From Bacillus sp. AFS059628 (GTDB lineage Bacteria; Bacillota; Bacilli; Bacillales; Bacillaceae_G), in NCBI RefSeq assembly GCF_002571225.1, contig NZ_NVEC01000031.1, positions 1-40,420 on the forward strand: 40,420 bases of DNA, read 5' to 3'. How positions within the stretch are numbered: the first letter of the stretch is position 1; every line of letters starts with the position of its first letter. Below the pieces are notes generated by a model, which saw only the letters and a list, made by a program, of their open reading frames with translations, had not been told where the DNA came from and searched no databases. Positions 16,441 through 24,775 of this stretch are shown here, piece after piece. The position numbers and the translations under genes were made by a program.

Positions 16441-16489
16441 AAAAACACGCTACTTGCTCTTATACATTTAAAGAGTAAATAGCGTGTTA
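16441..16489. terminator. bidirectional terminator
   Basis: AAACACGCTA (16443-16452) pairs with TAGCGTGTT (16480-16488), and an inner TGCTCTT/AAGAGTA pairing extends the stem. There is an A-run on the left and a T-rich right flank. It serves both the GerA-fragment gene and the convergent 44-residue ORF. Confidence 0.85.
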
Positions 16490-16518
16490 TCATTTTTATT
16501 TTGAAGCTTCTTATATAG

Positions 16519-16653
16519 TTACACTTCTGTCTCTTGTTCTTCGTTTTCCACTTCTTCCAATCTTTGCTGCTCTGCAAGTTCAGCTGAAATCATTCCATAA
16601 TAAATTTCTGGATACAATCCAAATATTTGATATACACTTCCTAAAAACGGCAT
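16519..16653 (-). CDS. 44-residue small protein downstream of the tubulin-like gene
   Basis: I recognise no family. The reading frame gives MPFLGSVYQIFGLYPEIYYG, then MISAELAEQQRLEEVENEE and QETEV: an aromatic N-terminal half and a strongly acidic helical tail. The ATG has AGAGGG 6 bases upstream, the frame starts 57 bases after the tubulin-like gene, and a terminator follows. These points support a real gene and membership of the vWA-tubulin operon. The acidic tail could mediate binding to a partner, though that is inference. It is too short for most automatic gene finders. Confidence 0.55.
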   Translation of the reverse strand: MPFLGSVYQIFGLYPEIYYGMISAELAEQQRLEEVENEEQETEV

Positions 16654-16710
16654 CGGAATCCCTCTTTTCTAAAGTTGTATTGCCACTTTTAAGGATTCCC
16701 TATTCATTCA

Positions 16711-19700
16711 TTATACATTCGTTTTTGACGTTTCCTCTTCATCATGAACGCTTAATAAATTTTGCCACTTTTTATAAGGAGCACTATTTGGATCTACATA
16801 TCCTTTCGCATACGAACGATCCCACAATTGTTTAATAAACATCTCTTTCTCTTTCTTTGCAACCATATCGGCACCTGTACCGTAATAGTTTTGGAAATAT
16901 AACTCAATTTCATCAAGGAATAGCCTTAATAATTCATCAGAAGTTTCTTCTAGCGTTGGGTCATATTTCGCTTCACGGTCATACATTAAAATCATATCTA
17001 AAATATTATGGACATGCTCTTTACGAAGCCATCTAATATCTTGAGCGCCTAATACAAACGGATGTGTATATAAATGTCCACCTTGTATCATCGCCTTTTC
17101 TTGTTCTTCTTCAAATCTGGACAAGATGTTTTCATAAATAAATGGGTTATGAAGCAATGCTCTGTGTAATTTATAACTTTCGCTTGAAATATTTTTCCCC
17201 ATCGATTGAATTAAGAAGCTACGTCCAACGCCGTTATATTGATATACAAACTGGCCATCAACAGCAACTAAACTAATCCAGCGATACATATACGCGTATA
17301 GAAGAGCGCGATTACATTTATCGTAATCTAACTTCGTTTGCGTTGCATTTAAGTCTGGCATGAATGCTGGTAAGTGCCAATACTTATCTAAATGCGGCGT
17401 TAAACTAGATTTTTTACTATTCAACTTGTTCACTCGGCGATAGTACGACTGAAAATAATCACCTTTATCATTCATAAATCCATTTGCAATATGTCCAGAC
17501 GAAAGCTTTGGAAAGTCTTGCAACGATAAACCGTAATGTGCACGATAACAAATGACTTCAAATGGCGAGAAAGCTTCATGTACTGTATCCTTTTCTTTAA
17601 ACATTTCTTGCATTAATTCCTCTTGCAGTTCTTTCTTTAAAGATGGATGTATACCCCAGTATTGTAATTCCCTATGATGTGAAACTTTCGGCACGAATGG
17701 ACTTGCTAAATGGAACAAGTCTTCAATTTTTTCACGGACATATTCATCACGATCACGCTTCTTATAATCCGCTTCTTTTCTTAGTGCTTCAACGATATTT
17801 AGCTCTAATTTATCGCGATAGCGTATTTGTAATTCATCGTAGCAGTAACTTAGTATGTGCTCACGATAAAAGTCTTCTACCTTTTTCGATTGAATCTCTT
17901 CCGTTTTCGCATCCCGGCAATATTCCCCGTATAAACTCATATAAATTTCTGCTGATATATCTTTCGGTAATACTCCTAAATTTAAATGTTGCTGCATATC
18001 TTGCCATATCTTTTCTTGCAACTTCTCTTCCGCTAATACGTATACATTCGTTGGGTTTGTTTTCCCTTCAAATTCCTTGCTTCGTTTTTGAATTTCGAAC
18101 AATAAATTTTCACGTGTTTCGTGTAAATTATCAAAAAATCTTTCCCAATATTGAATCATTTTATTAACCACTTGATATAGCGATTGATAAACGAGTTCTA
18201 ATAGCATTTCTTTACGATACTCGTTTAATTTGTGTACGTACTGCGTTACAATGTCTTCAAATTCCTTTTTAAATAAACGCTGCTGATTATGAATCATTTT
18301 TCCAAACCAGCCTTGTTGCTGCGCGATTTCTACTCGGCGCACAGCTGTTACCGTTCCATCAATATTACTCACATTAAATTTCTTATCGTAGTTTTGAATT
18401 AAATTACGCTTTTGTTCATTATTTTCATGTAGTCGATTCATTTTCTCGACTAACTGCTTTCGAATTTCATACAACATAAAACGAGCGGATACTGGATGAA
18501 CAGGATCTGTTTTCTTTAAAAACCATGTATTTAATTGATATGACTGTCCCTCAGAACCACTTGGTGAAAAACGGTCTGATTCAATCATGTCATATAAAAG
18601 TGTCGTTACATGTTCATGTACACGGCTCGGAATCGCATACGCATATAAACGAACCGCATGATCCACCCTTGCTACTTCACCTTTCATTTGTTCCATCATT
18701 TTCAGTTTCGCAGCTGAAATTTTACACTCATGCTGTAGACGATTTAATTCCTCATCTTTTTGCACCGTACGCTGTACATAACTTTCTACAGCCTCTAAAA
18801 ACAGTTTAGATTTCGCAACTCCAACCTTACCGCCTTCTGCTCCTTCACGCGTTTCATTATACATTTGTCTATAGAAAATATGAGCCTGTTCTGGGCGAGT
18901 AGCAAGATGTTCTAAGTCTTCTAAATAACTTTTCCCTCGCTCTGGCTTTTCACGTTGCATACCACGTTTTACATCTTGATCATACCTTTGTTTCTTCTCT
19001 TGAAACAGTTGATCTAAATGAAGCCAAGATTCATCTAAACCTTGCACAGCCCATTTTAAAGCACAATATTTTAACACGTGCTCATACGGATAAATAATCT
19101 TTGCCGTTCCTGCACCGCAATATCGCCCTTTCCCGCTCGATTCTGCTAATTGTTGAATTTGATTATCTTCCTGTGCAAAATGGTTTGCAGACATCGGACT
19201 AAATAACTGTAAATAAATCGTATTGGCCATTTGCTCCATATAATCTGATAAATTATGCAGATGGTGTCCATGTAAATTTTCGTAATCGTATAAGAAACAA
19301 TAATTGTACGGTAAATGATGTTGTTTAATCGTATGATTCGTTCTTCCATCTTCATCTACTTGATCAGGTCGATACTCTAATTCAATCGTCACGCCACCAC
19401 GCTTTGACAATTCTCCAGTAGAGCCGAGTGTAATGGCATGTAATTCTTTTAACGATGCATAGCCGTTTGCTTGCACCGTTTCAAACTCTTTTGCACTAAC
19501 TGTTCTCGTCTTCACTAACACGTCTGGCATTAGAAACGCACCGCGTATTAAAATGTTGTGATGTTGCAGTTTTTTCCGAAGCATTTCACGTAAATATAAT
19601 GCAATTTGTAGAAACATCCCTGAACCTGTTCCGCCCGCTAGCGATGTTACAATAATGACACGCACTCCATATTCCGTTTGATCGCTTGTAACCGGAAAAA

Positions 19701-20073
19701 TTTTCTCAATTTCTTGCCAAAAGGACGTCAATTTATCTTCTTTCATCGCAGCACGTAACGCTAAACGGGAAATAACACGTAACTGTCCTGCCCCTTCTGT
19801 CAGTGGTTTATCAAGTATTGTCGGGTCCATCGGAAACCACTCTGGAATCGTTGGATCTCCCGCAATATACTCTCTTGGCGTTTTACTCGAACTCGTTTGT
19901 GTTTTAAACTTTCGAATATGGTCAAATTTACTCAATGTATTCACATCTGTATCAAATACGTGCATTGCTACCTTTTTCCGGCGCTCCTCAGGTAGTCTTT
20001 CATATATTTGATGTGTTACAGTACTACCGATTCCACCTAAACCAATTAATATCGTTGGAACTTGTAACGTCAT
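16711..20073 (-). CDS. large tubulin/FtsZ-like GTPase (Tubulin_2 type)
   Basis: This 1120-residue protein has tubulin-superfamily nucleotide-binding features near its N-terminus: IGLGGIGST (residues 10-18), FDTD (40-43) and VTSLAGGTGSGMF (142-154), the last matching the tubulin/FtsZ G-box GGGTGSG. The remaining 900 or so residues are charged and largely helical, with no membrane segment. This fits the long prokaryotic tubulin-like family (PF13809 type). I recall a report of such proteins co-occurring with von Willebrand A proteins and being proposed to remodel membranes. The start is ATG 20071-20073 after GGAAGGTGG; a GTG three codons upstream is too close. It lies 76 bases after the vWA gene. 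Confidence 0.85.
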   Translation of the reverse strand: MTLQVPTILIGLGGIGSTVTHQIYERLPEERRKKVAMHVFDTDVNTLSKFDHIRKFKTQTSSSKTPREYIAGDPTIPEWFPMDPTILDKPLTEGAGQLRVISRLALRAAMKEDKLTSFWQEIEKIFPVTSDQTEYGVRVIIVTSLAGGTGSGMFLQIALYLREMLRKKLQHHNILIRGAFLMPDVLVKTRTVSAKEFETVQANGYASLKELHAITLGSTGELSKRGGVTIELEYRPDQVDEDGRTNHTIKQHHLPYNYCFLYDYENLHGHHLHNLSDYMEQMANTIYLQLFSPMSANHFAQEDNQIQQLAESSGKGRYCGAGTAKIIYPYEHVLKYCALKWAVQGLDESWLHLDQLFQEKKQRYDQDVKRGMQREKPERGKSYLEDLEHLATRPEQAHIFYRQMYNETREGAEGGKVGVAKSKLFLEAVESYVQRTVQKDEELNRLQHECKISAAKLKMMEQMKGEVARVDHAVRLYAYAIPSRVHEHVTTLLYDMIESDRFSPSGSEGQSYQLNTWFLKKTDPVHPVSARFMLYEIRKQLVEKMNRLHENNEQKRNLIQNYDKKFNVSNIDGTVTAVRRVEIAQQQGWFGKMIHNQQRLFKKEFEDIVTQYVHKLNEYRKEMLLELVYQSLYQVVNKMIQYWERFFDNLHETRENLLFEIQKRSKEFEGKTNPTNVYVLAEEKLQEKIWQDMQQHLNLGVLPKDISAEIYMSLYGEYCRDAKTEEIQSKKVEDFYREHILSYCYDELQIRYRDKLELNIVEALRKEADYKKRDRDEYVREKIEDLFHLASPFVPKVSHHRELQYWGIHPSLKKELQEELMQEMFKEKDTVHEAFSPFEVICYRAHYGLSLQDFPKLSSGHIANGFMNDKGDYFQSYYRRVNKLNSKKSSLTPHLDKYWHLPAFMPDLNATQTKLDYDKCNRALLYAYMYRWISLVAVDGQFVYQYNGVGRSFLIQSMGKNISSESYKLHRALLHNPFIYENILSRFEEEQEKAMIQGGHLYTHPFVLGAQDIRWLRKEHVHNILDMILMYDREAKYDPTLEETSDELLRLFLDEIELYFQNYYGTGADMVAKKEKEMFIKQLWDRSYAKGYVDPNSAPYKKWQNLLSVHDEEETSKTNV

Positions 20074-20149
20074 GTGAACCACCTTCCTATTCTTGCTTGT
20101 TTGAGAAAAGGAGAGAGAAAGCTAAAACCCTCCCTCTTCATCGTATCTA

Positions 20150-22249
20150 CTATTCACACTCGTACCTGTAAATTTCTTTACCGTATCCTCTATCAATTAC
20201 TAAAAGTTCATTTGGATATAGCGTCTTATGTTCCATTCCAACCTCATCCTCTGTTATAAACATCCCATCAATAATCATTCCTACTACTTGTGACTCTTTC
20301 GCTACAAATATCGATTTCGATCCTTTCTTTGCTATAAATGTAACGGATTGTACTGTCTTCCTTTCCGCTCTAAACGGAATGCCAAAATAATGTTTCCACC
20401 ATTTATTTTTAAGTAATTCTGGCTCAGATTGATATAACCAATCTTTCGCTACTTCTTGATCCCATTCGTAATACAATAATGCTTTCCGGTGAAATCTTGG
20501 ACGAACAATCCATCCTAAAACGATTATTCCTACTATTAACAGTAATAAAGTGATAGGAATAACAAACTTAAAAATAAGCGCATATTTTTCATAAAACGGT
20601 GCATTTTGAATATGAAGTGATATTTTTTTCTTTACTTCTTGTAATTTTGAATCTTGCACTACGATGGTAGCTTCTACGGTGCCGGTATCTGTGAAATTAA
20701 ATGTGTCGGAGTAATGAGGGCGAGGATAAATATAAATTTGATTACCCTGTTGTTTTATTTCATAGTTGATTGATTGTTTAGATGTGACACCAGTAGATTT
20801 TAATAGTTTCTTTACAGCCTCTTCTGTCATCGGCTTACCATCTAACTGTGGTTGTATAATAAACGGTTTACTATTCTCTAAATTTGTTACTTTTTCTTCA
20901 TAATCTTTCGTAATCGTTTGTAGTGATAATTTTGGTTTTTCCGTTACTTCGATTTTAAATTCTTTCGTCTGTCTGTAAAATCCCTTTATGTTCATATGAA
21001 CTTTCCCACGTACTAAACCTTTATCAACCTTCATTTCGTAGTAAAATACATGTTTTTTATCGTCCCATTTCATCGGGTACTGTTTTCCGTCTATTTCTAC
21101 TTCTGCCTGAAAATAGGAAGGCTGAATTGGTAATTCCGTAGGCTGCGCTTCAATAACAGCAGTAACACCTTCGTACATTTCTTCCACATTTTTTTGACTA
21201 CTATCCTCTTTGTCATAAGTAGAAACGGTATAGTTAAGCGCCGGTTCAACTAGTACCTGTAGTCCTTCTTTCTCAATATCGCGATCCACTTCTATCGTAT
21301 ACGTTCCTGGTTTAATAACTTCCTGATTTTCCGTATTGATATGAACTATATTTCCGAATAATTTCGCTTCTCCTGGTGCATGTATGGAATAAGAAGATTG
21401 TAATTGTAACGGTTTAGAAATTTGTGTGACCTGATAATTAGACAAAGAAGGCGATTGTCGTACAAGCGTCATACGCTTTAACGGAAATGGTGTTGTAATC
21501 TCTACTTTCTTTCCTACTACTTTCGTTTTTACAATCGATTCAACTGAAGAGAACGGATCACGATTTGCAACTAATGCTGCTACTTGATTGACGCTTTTTA
21601 CAATACCATCCTCTCCACTAGATGGCATCGTAACTCCATTTATCTCTTTCTTCCATATTTCTTTAAACGTATTTAGCTGTGCCTTTTCTTGCTGTCCTAA
21701 ATCCTCTTCCATCGTAATTAAAATTGGATGTAACGATATCTTTTTTGCATCCATATCTTTCTTAAACTGCGCTAGTTTCTGCAAAATTTGTTCTTTTCCA
21801 CCAACCTTATCTTTCTCTAAATCATTAAATGCCCCGTCAGTTAAGACAATAAGCCAAAATTCACGTTTTCCATCTATATCTGCTTCCTTTTTTATAGATT
21901 GCATCGCCGTTTCTACTGCGCTAAACGGAGTATTTAAATACGTCTTCCATGCTCCAATTCCCTCAATTTCTGTTTGTCTCTTATCCTTCGTTAACGAAAT
22001 GTTTAATGGATCATTCGGTTTGCTCATTGGAACGTAAGAAAATTTATCTTTTTCATCTAATAGCGCAACTAAACTTTGCAAAGCGTAATTGGCATATTTC
22101 CAGCGATCGTTATTTCTCATGCTGCCCGAATCATCATATACAAGTGAAACGACCCTTTCCTTTGCCTCCTCTCCTTTTGCAAAAGTCCAAAAAGGATGTA
22201 ACCATATAAATAGAAACAACATGAATGTGGCACAAATTCGAATTTTCAT
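20150..22249 (-). CDS. membrane-anchored von Willebrand factor A protein
   Basis: This 699-residue protein has a signal peptide (hydrophobic residues about 8-24, likely cleaved after a TFAKG-like site). A vWA domain follows, with the metal-binding MIDAS motif DDSGS (39-43) and LTDGAFND. Next come beta-rich, possibly Ig-like modules, one membrane helix (about 556-581, FVIPITLLLLIVGIIVLGW) and a 117-residue basic cytoplasmic tail. The bulk is therefore outside and the tail inside, where it could contact the tubulin-like protein encoded next. The start is ATG 22247-22249. AAAGGTGG lies rather far upstream (12 bases), and longer frames lack a ribosome site and would spoil the signal peptide. Confidence 0.85.
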   Translation of the reverse strand: MKIRICATFMLFLFIWLHPFWTFAKGEEAKERVVSLVYDDSGSMRNNDRWKYANYALQSLVALLDEKDKFSYVPMSKPNDPLNISLTKDKRQTEIEGIGAWKTYLNTPFSAVETAMQSIKKEADIDGKREFWLIVLTDGAFNDLEKDKVGGKEQILQKLAQFKKDMDAKKISLHPILITMEEDLGQQEKAQLNTFKEIWKKEINGVTMPSSGEDGIVKSVNQVAALVANRDPFSSVESIVKTKVVGKKVEITTPFPLKRMTLVRQSPSLSNYQVTQISKPLQLQSSYSIHAPGEAKLFGNIVHINTENQEVIKPGTYTIEVDRDIEKEGLQVLVEPALNYTVSTYDKEDSSQKNVEEMYEGVTAVIEAQPTELPIQPSYFQAEVEIDGKQYPMKWDDKKHVFYYEMKVDKGLVRGKVHMNIKGFYRQTKEFKIEVTEKPKLSLQTITKDYEEKVTNLENSKPFIIQPQLDGKPMTEEAVKKLLKSTGVTSKQSINYEIKQQGNQIYIYPRPHYSDTFNFTDTGTVEATIVVQDSKLQEVKKKISLHIQNAPFYEKYALIFKFVIPITLLLLIVGIIVLGWIVRPRFHRKALLYYEWDQEVAKDWLYQSEPELLKNKWWKHYFGIPFRAERKTVQSVTFIAKKGSKSIFVAKESQVVGMIIDGMFITEDEVGMEHKTLYPNELLVIDRGYGKEIYRYECE

Positions 22250-22423
22250 GATGAGGCTTCGCCACCTTTGTAGACAAATTCCTATGTTTAAATTTATGAG
22301 AGGATGCAAGATATATGACTTGTATTTTAGGACAACGAACACAGCATAACTTTATTATGTAAACAGTTATACACACTGAATATGATTCCTTCTAGCGTTT
22401 TCTATCCGATACTATAAGTAAAA

Positions 22424-22457
22424 AAGTCTGTTTAAGCTCTACACTTAAAACAGACTT
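22424..22457. terminator. terminator downstream of the VOC gene
   Basis: AAGTCTGTTTAAG (22424-22436) pairs with CTTAAAACAGACTT (22444-22457), with T-runs on both sides. It isolates the vWA operon from the VOC gene upstream. Confidence 0.85.
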
Positions 22458-22505
22458 TTCCTACTTTTTATATTGAAAACAAATAACAAAAAGTTTGATT
22501 TTGAA

Positions 22506-22844
22506 CTAACACATCACTTCAATTGTAAATCCACCAGGTGCTTGCACATAAAACGTATACGCATGTGCATGCTTAGGAGGTTCGACCAAAAATCCATCCT
22601 CCTTCAACCTTTGATTCATCTTATTTACTTGTTCTTCACTTTCTTGAGGAAACCCTACATGAAATGTTTTCGGATAATGTACGTCTTTCCCTTTCATTAA
22701 CGTTAATATAAACCCATCGTTATCACGCATAACCGCAAAGCCATTTCCCCTTGCCCCGCTACAAGTTAAACCAAAATATTTTTCTAAAAACTCTCTAGTA
22801 GCTGCTACATCTGAAACTGTTAAATTAAGATGTTTAATTTTCAA
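22506..22844 (-). CDS. VOC (glyoxalase-like) family protein
   Basis: This 112-residue protein has one vicinal-oxygen-chelate fold: MKIKHLNLTVSDVAATREFL, then FGLTCSGARGNGFAVM, TFHVGF and PPKHAHAYTFYVQAPGGFTIEV. The His near the start and the C-terminal FTIEV glutamate match the metal-ligand positions of the family. The substrate is unknown; glyoxalase, dioxygenase or antibiotic-binding roles all occur. The start is TTG with AAGGTGAAGG upstream, and no nearby ATG is possible. It is monocistronic. Confidence 0.85.
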   Translation of the reverse strand: MKIKHLNLTVSDVAATREFLEKYFGLTCSGARGNGFAVMRDNDGFILTLMKGKDVHYPKTFHVGFPQESEEQVNKMNQRLKEDGFLVEPPKHAHAYTFYVQAPGGFTIEVMC

Positions 22845-22882
22845 ACCTTCACCTTCTTTCTCAATTTTCTAATATTTTATCA

Positions 22883-23040
22883 TATAAAGTGAAACTTGAA
22901 TCAGTGGGAGTTTTGTTCATTTCCCACTGATTATTAGCCCTCACCAATCGGGCTTTTACGGGCAGTTAATCCTCTACCTAACTTCTTTGCTTCCGCTGAA
23001 TTTTGAAGTGAGGGTCTTACTGCCCACAAATAGCGGGACA
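22883..23040 (+). repeat. full-length bcr1-like repeat
   Basis: This roughly 158-bp element starts ATAAAGTGAAACTT, contains an inverted repeat (AGTGGGA/TCCCACT near 22904-22930), and then the conserved stem GGGCAGT...ACTGCCC. It ends AGCGGGACA. The first half also contains ACCAATCGG. TTTAT at 22876-22880 precedes it, like the TTTAT target duplications reported for bcr1. It is intergenic and disrupts no gene. Confidence 0.8.
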
Positions 23041-23043
23041 ATT

Positions 23044-23070
23044 AAAAAACACGCCTTTCACAGCGTGTTT
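23044..23070 (-). terminator. terminator of the 111-residue gene
   Basis: AAACACGC (23047-23054) pairs with GCGTGTTT (23063-23070), and a T6 run follows on the minus strand. It abuts the bcr1-like repeat. Confidence 0.85.
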
Positions 23071-23405
23071 CATTTCTTCACATAAACTTCAACAATTGGA
23101 TTATCTTTATGATCCGCATGCAAGCGTATATTCTCTTCACTTGTACTATAAATACTAGCTAATAACATAATCGTTAGCACGTTAGGAGTTTTTGCATCGC
23201 TCCCGTATTTCCTTTCCAGCGCTTCCTTATATTCAAAATCCAAATCCCCTTGCACATATGTATACACTTCAAAACCGTCTTCTAAATTGCAAACTACTGT
23301 ATCAATAATATCCGCTCCTACTTGCTTCTTCATTTCCTCTCGCAACGCTTCAATAAATTCTTCCCACGGTACTTCGTATGTCTGAAACTGATCTGTAGAT
23401 TTCAT
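23070..23405 (-). CDS. uncharacterised 111-residue protein
   Basis: I recognise no family. It is a soluble, mixed alpha/beta-looking acidic protein: VPWEEFIEALREEMKKQVGA, DTVVCNLEDGFEVYTYVQGD, then NVLTIMLLASIYSTSEENI and a C-terminal PIVEVYVKK strand. The start is ATG with AAGGAGG 8 bases upstream, and a clean terminator follows, so the gene is convincing. It is divergent from the Cys/Gly-rich gene, with 134 bases between the start codons. Confidence 0.75.
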   Translation of the reverse strand: MKSTDQFQTYEVPWEEFIEALREEMKKQVGADIIDTVVCNLEDGFEVYTYVQGDLDFEYKEALERKYGSDAKTPNVLTIMLLASIYSTSEENIRLHADHKDNPIVEVYVKK

Positions 23406-23539
23406 GAATTTTCCTCCTTATATATCCTCTTACTATATTTCCCCTTTCCTATAACAATTATGATACATAGGACATTCGTACAAGCCGCACTTGTCCCCTT
23501 TACATATCGTATTACTGTAATGGGGAAGGAGGAATGAAT

Positions 23540-23902
23540 ATGCATAGACAAAAATGTTACGATACGTGCCAACGTTATTTCGGCAAAGTCGTTCGCATTG
23601 AAGATCGTGATGGTCGCATTCATTTAGGAAAAATAATTGATGTGACAAAAAGCTCTGTATGGATTGAACCAGTGCAACAGCGCTCATCTTTTGATACAGG
23701 TTTTGGATACTATGACGCATATGCAAACGGTGGTTGTGACCTTTGTGGTGGCCTTAGCAGATGTGATAGTTGCGGCTGTGGATGTGGCGGTCGTGGTTGC
23801 GGTAGTTGCGGCGGCTGGGGAGGCGGCGGTTGTGGCTGGGGCGTCGAACTCGGATTTGGTTTCATCTTCGGAATTACATTAGCTGCATTATTTTTCATTT
23901 AA
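23540..23902 (+). CDS. Cys/Gly-rich protein with C-terminal membrane segment
   Basis: This 120-residue protein has three parts. The first is a small beta-barrel-like N-terminal part (FGKVVRIEDRDGRIHLGKII, then TKSSVWIEP). The second is a Cys/Gly-rich stretch (residues about 65-100) with ten or so cysteines, mostly as CGxC and CGCG. The third is a hydrophobic C-terminus (FGFIFGITLAALFF). The Cys/Gly part is far more GC-rich than the surrounding DNA. I chose the second ATG (23540), 7 bases after AAGGAGG, because the first ATG (23534) touches the ribosome site. A spore-surface structural protein is possible, but I do not recognise the family. Confidence 0.75.
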   Translation: MHRQKCYDTCQRYFGKVVRIEDRDGRIHLGKIIDVTKSSVWIEPVQQRSSFDTGFGYYDAYANGGCDLCGGLSRCDSCGCGCGGRGCGSCGGWGGGGCGWGVELGFGFIFGITLAALFFI

Positions 23903-23906
23903 CATA

Positions 23907-23940
23907 GTAAAGAGTTGACTACCTTTAGCCAACTCTTTAC
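23907..23940. terminator. bidirectional terminator
   Basis: GTAAAGAGTTG (23907-23917) pairs with CAACTCTTTAC (23930-23940). It separates the Cys/Gly-rich gene from the convergent methyltransferase gene. Confidence 0.85.
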
Positions 23941-23942
23941 CT

Positions 23943-24662
23943 TTATTTTTCACATATAAAAATACGATGTCCTAAAATATGTTGGTACATAAGTCGTACA
24001 TTTTCATGCTGTACCCATGCCTCATACAATTCATTTGGAATATGCGAGGATACATTCCATTCTGGCTCTTCTATATAGCCCGAAATCGTTTCTGCAATTG
24101 TACCACCGCCAGCAATTGTAATTCTTTTAAAGTTTGCTTTCTGAAATAATTGTACCCACTCGCTCTCAGTTAATAGTTCTTTCATCCCGTATAATTGAGC
24201 GATTTTTTCTTCCTCTACCTTATCAATGTGCCTATCAATAATCATTTCAATGACAACAAGCTTACCGTCTTTCTGTAGTACACGATAGCACTCCGAAATA
24301 ACCTTTTCTTTCTCTGTAAAAGCGAGTATCGATTCTCCGAGTACGAACTCAAATGATTCATGCAAACATGGTAATTGCTCTACACTTCCTTCAATTAATT
24401 GAATATCTATTCCTTCAAACGACCATCTATCTTTCGCCTTTTGAATCATAATCTCATTCTTTTCAACCGCCGTTACTTTATAACCACATTCTTTTGTCAT
24501 ATACGCCGCTGTTTTCCCCGTACCGCAGCCGATTTCAAGGACATTTGCTCCATATTTAAAAGGCAATTGTGCTAACAATTGTTTCGTTAACGTAAAACCA
24601 CCAGGATGAGCACTCCCTATTCCGTAATAAGCTAGGAAATCGATGTAAGTATTTCGTTTCAT
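23943..24662 (-). CDS. class I SAM-dependent methyltransferase
   Basis: This 239-residue enzyme has a Rossmann methyltransferase fold: NVLEIGCGTGKTAAYMTKE (motif I), VTAVEKNEIMIQKAK (motif II, acidic residue for the SAM ribose), FEFVLGESILAFTEKEKVI and LQKDGKLVVIEM. The family is the UbiE/Methyltransf_11 type, but the substrate cannot be read from the sequence. The start is ATG 24660-24662 with AAAGGAG 6 bases upstream. The 13 longer codons upstream lack a ribosome site. Confidence 0.88.
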   Translation of the reverse strand: MKRNTYIDFLAYYGIGSAHPGGFTLTKQLLAQLPFKYGANVLEIGCGTGKTAAYMTKECGYKVTAVEKNEIMIQKAKDRWSFEGIDIQLIEGSVEQLPCLHESFEFVLGESILAFTEKEKVISECYRVLQKDGKLVVIEMIIDRHIDKVEEEKIAQLYGMKELLTESEWVQLFQKANFKRITIAGGGTIAETISGYIEEPEWNVSSHIPNELYEAWVQHENVRLMYQHILGHRIFICEK

Positions 24663-24722
24663 AAAATTCTCCTTTAAATTTTCTATAATACATATATTCA
24701 CCCATCAATAAATCGTGCGCAT

Positions 24723-24765
24723 AAAAAAAGCATTCCCAAGTGCGATACCGCAACTTGAAAATGCT
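24723..24765 (-). terminator. terminator of OppA paralogue A
   Basis: On the minus strand AGCATT-TT-CAAGT pairs with ACTTG-GG-AATGCT, followed by TTTTTTT. Confidence 0.85.
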
Positions 24766-24775
24766 CTTCTCTTTT

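Noticed and set aside
23740-23860. Cys/Gly-rich segment as a heterocycloanthracin- or microcin-like peptide precursor
   Set aside because: There is no cyclodehydratase, dehydrogenase or export gene nearby, no Cys-X-X repeat regularity and no leader cleavage site, and the protein ends in a membrane helix.
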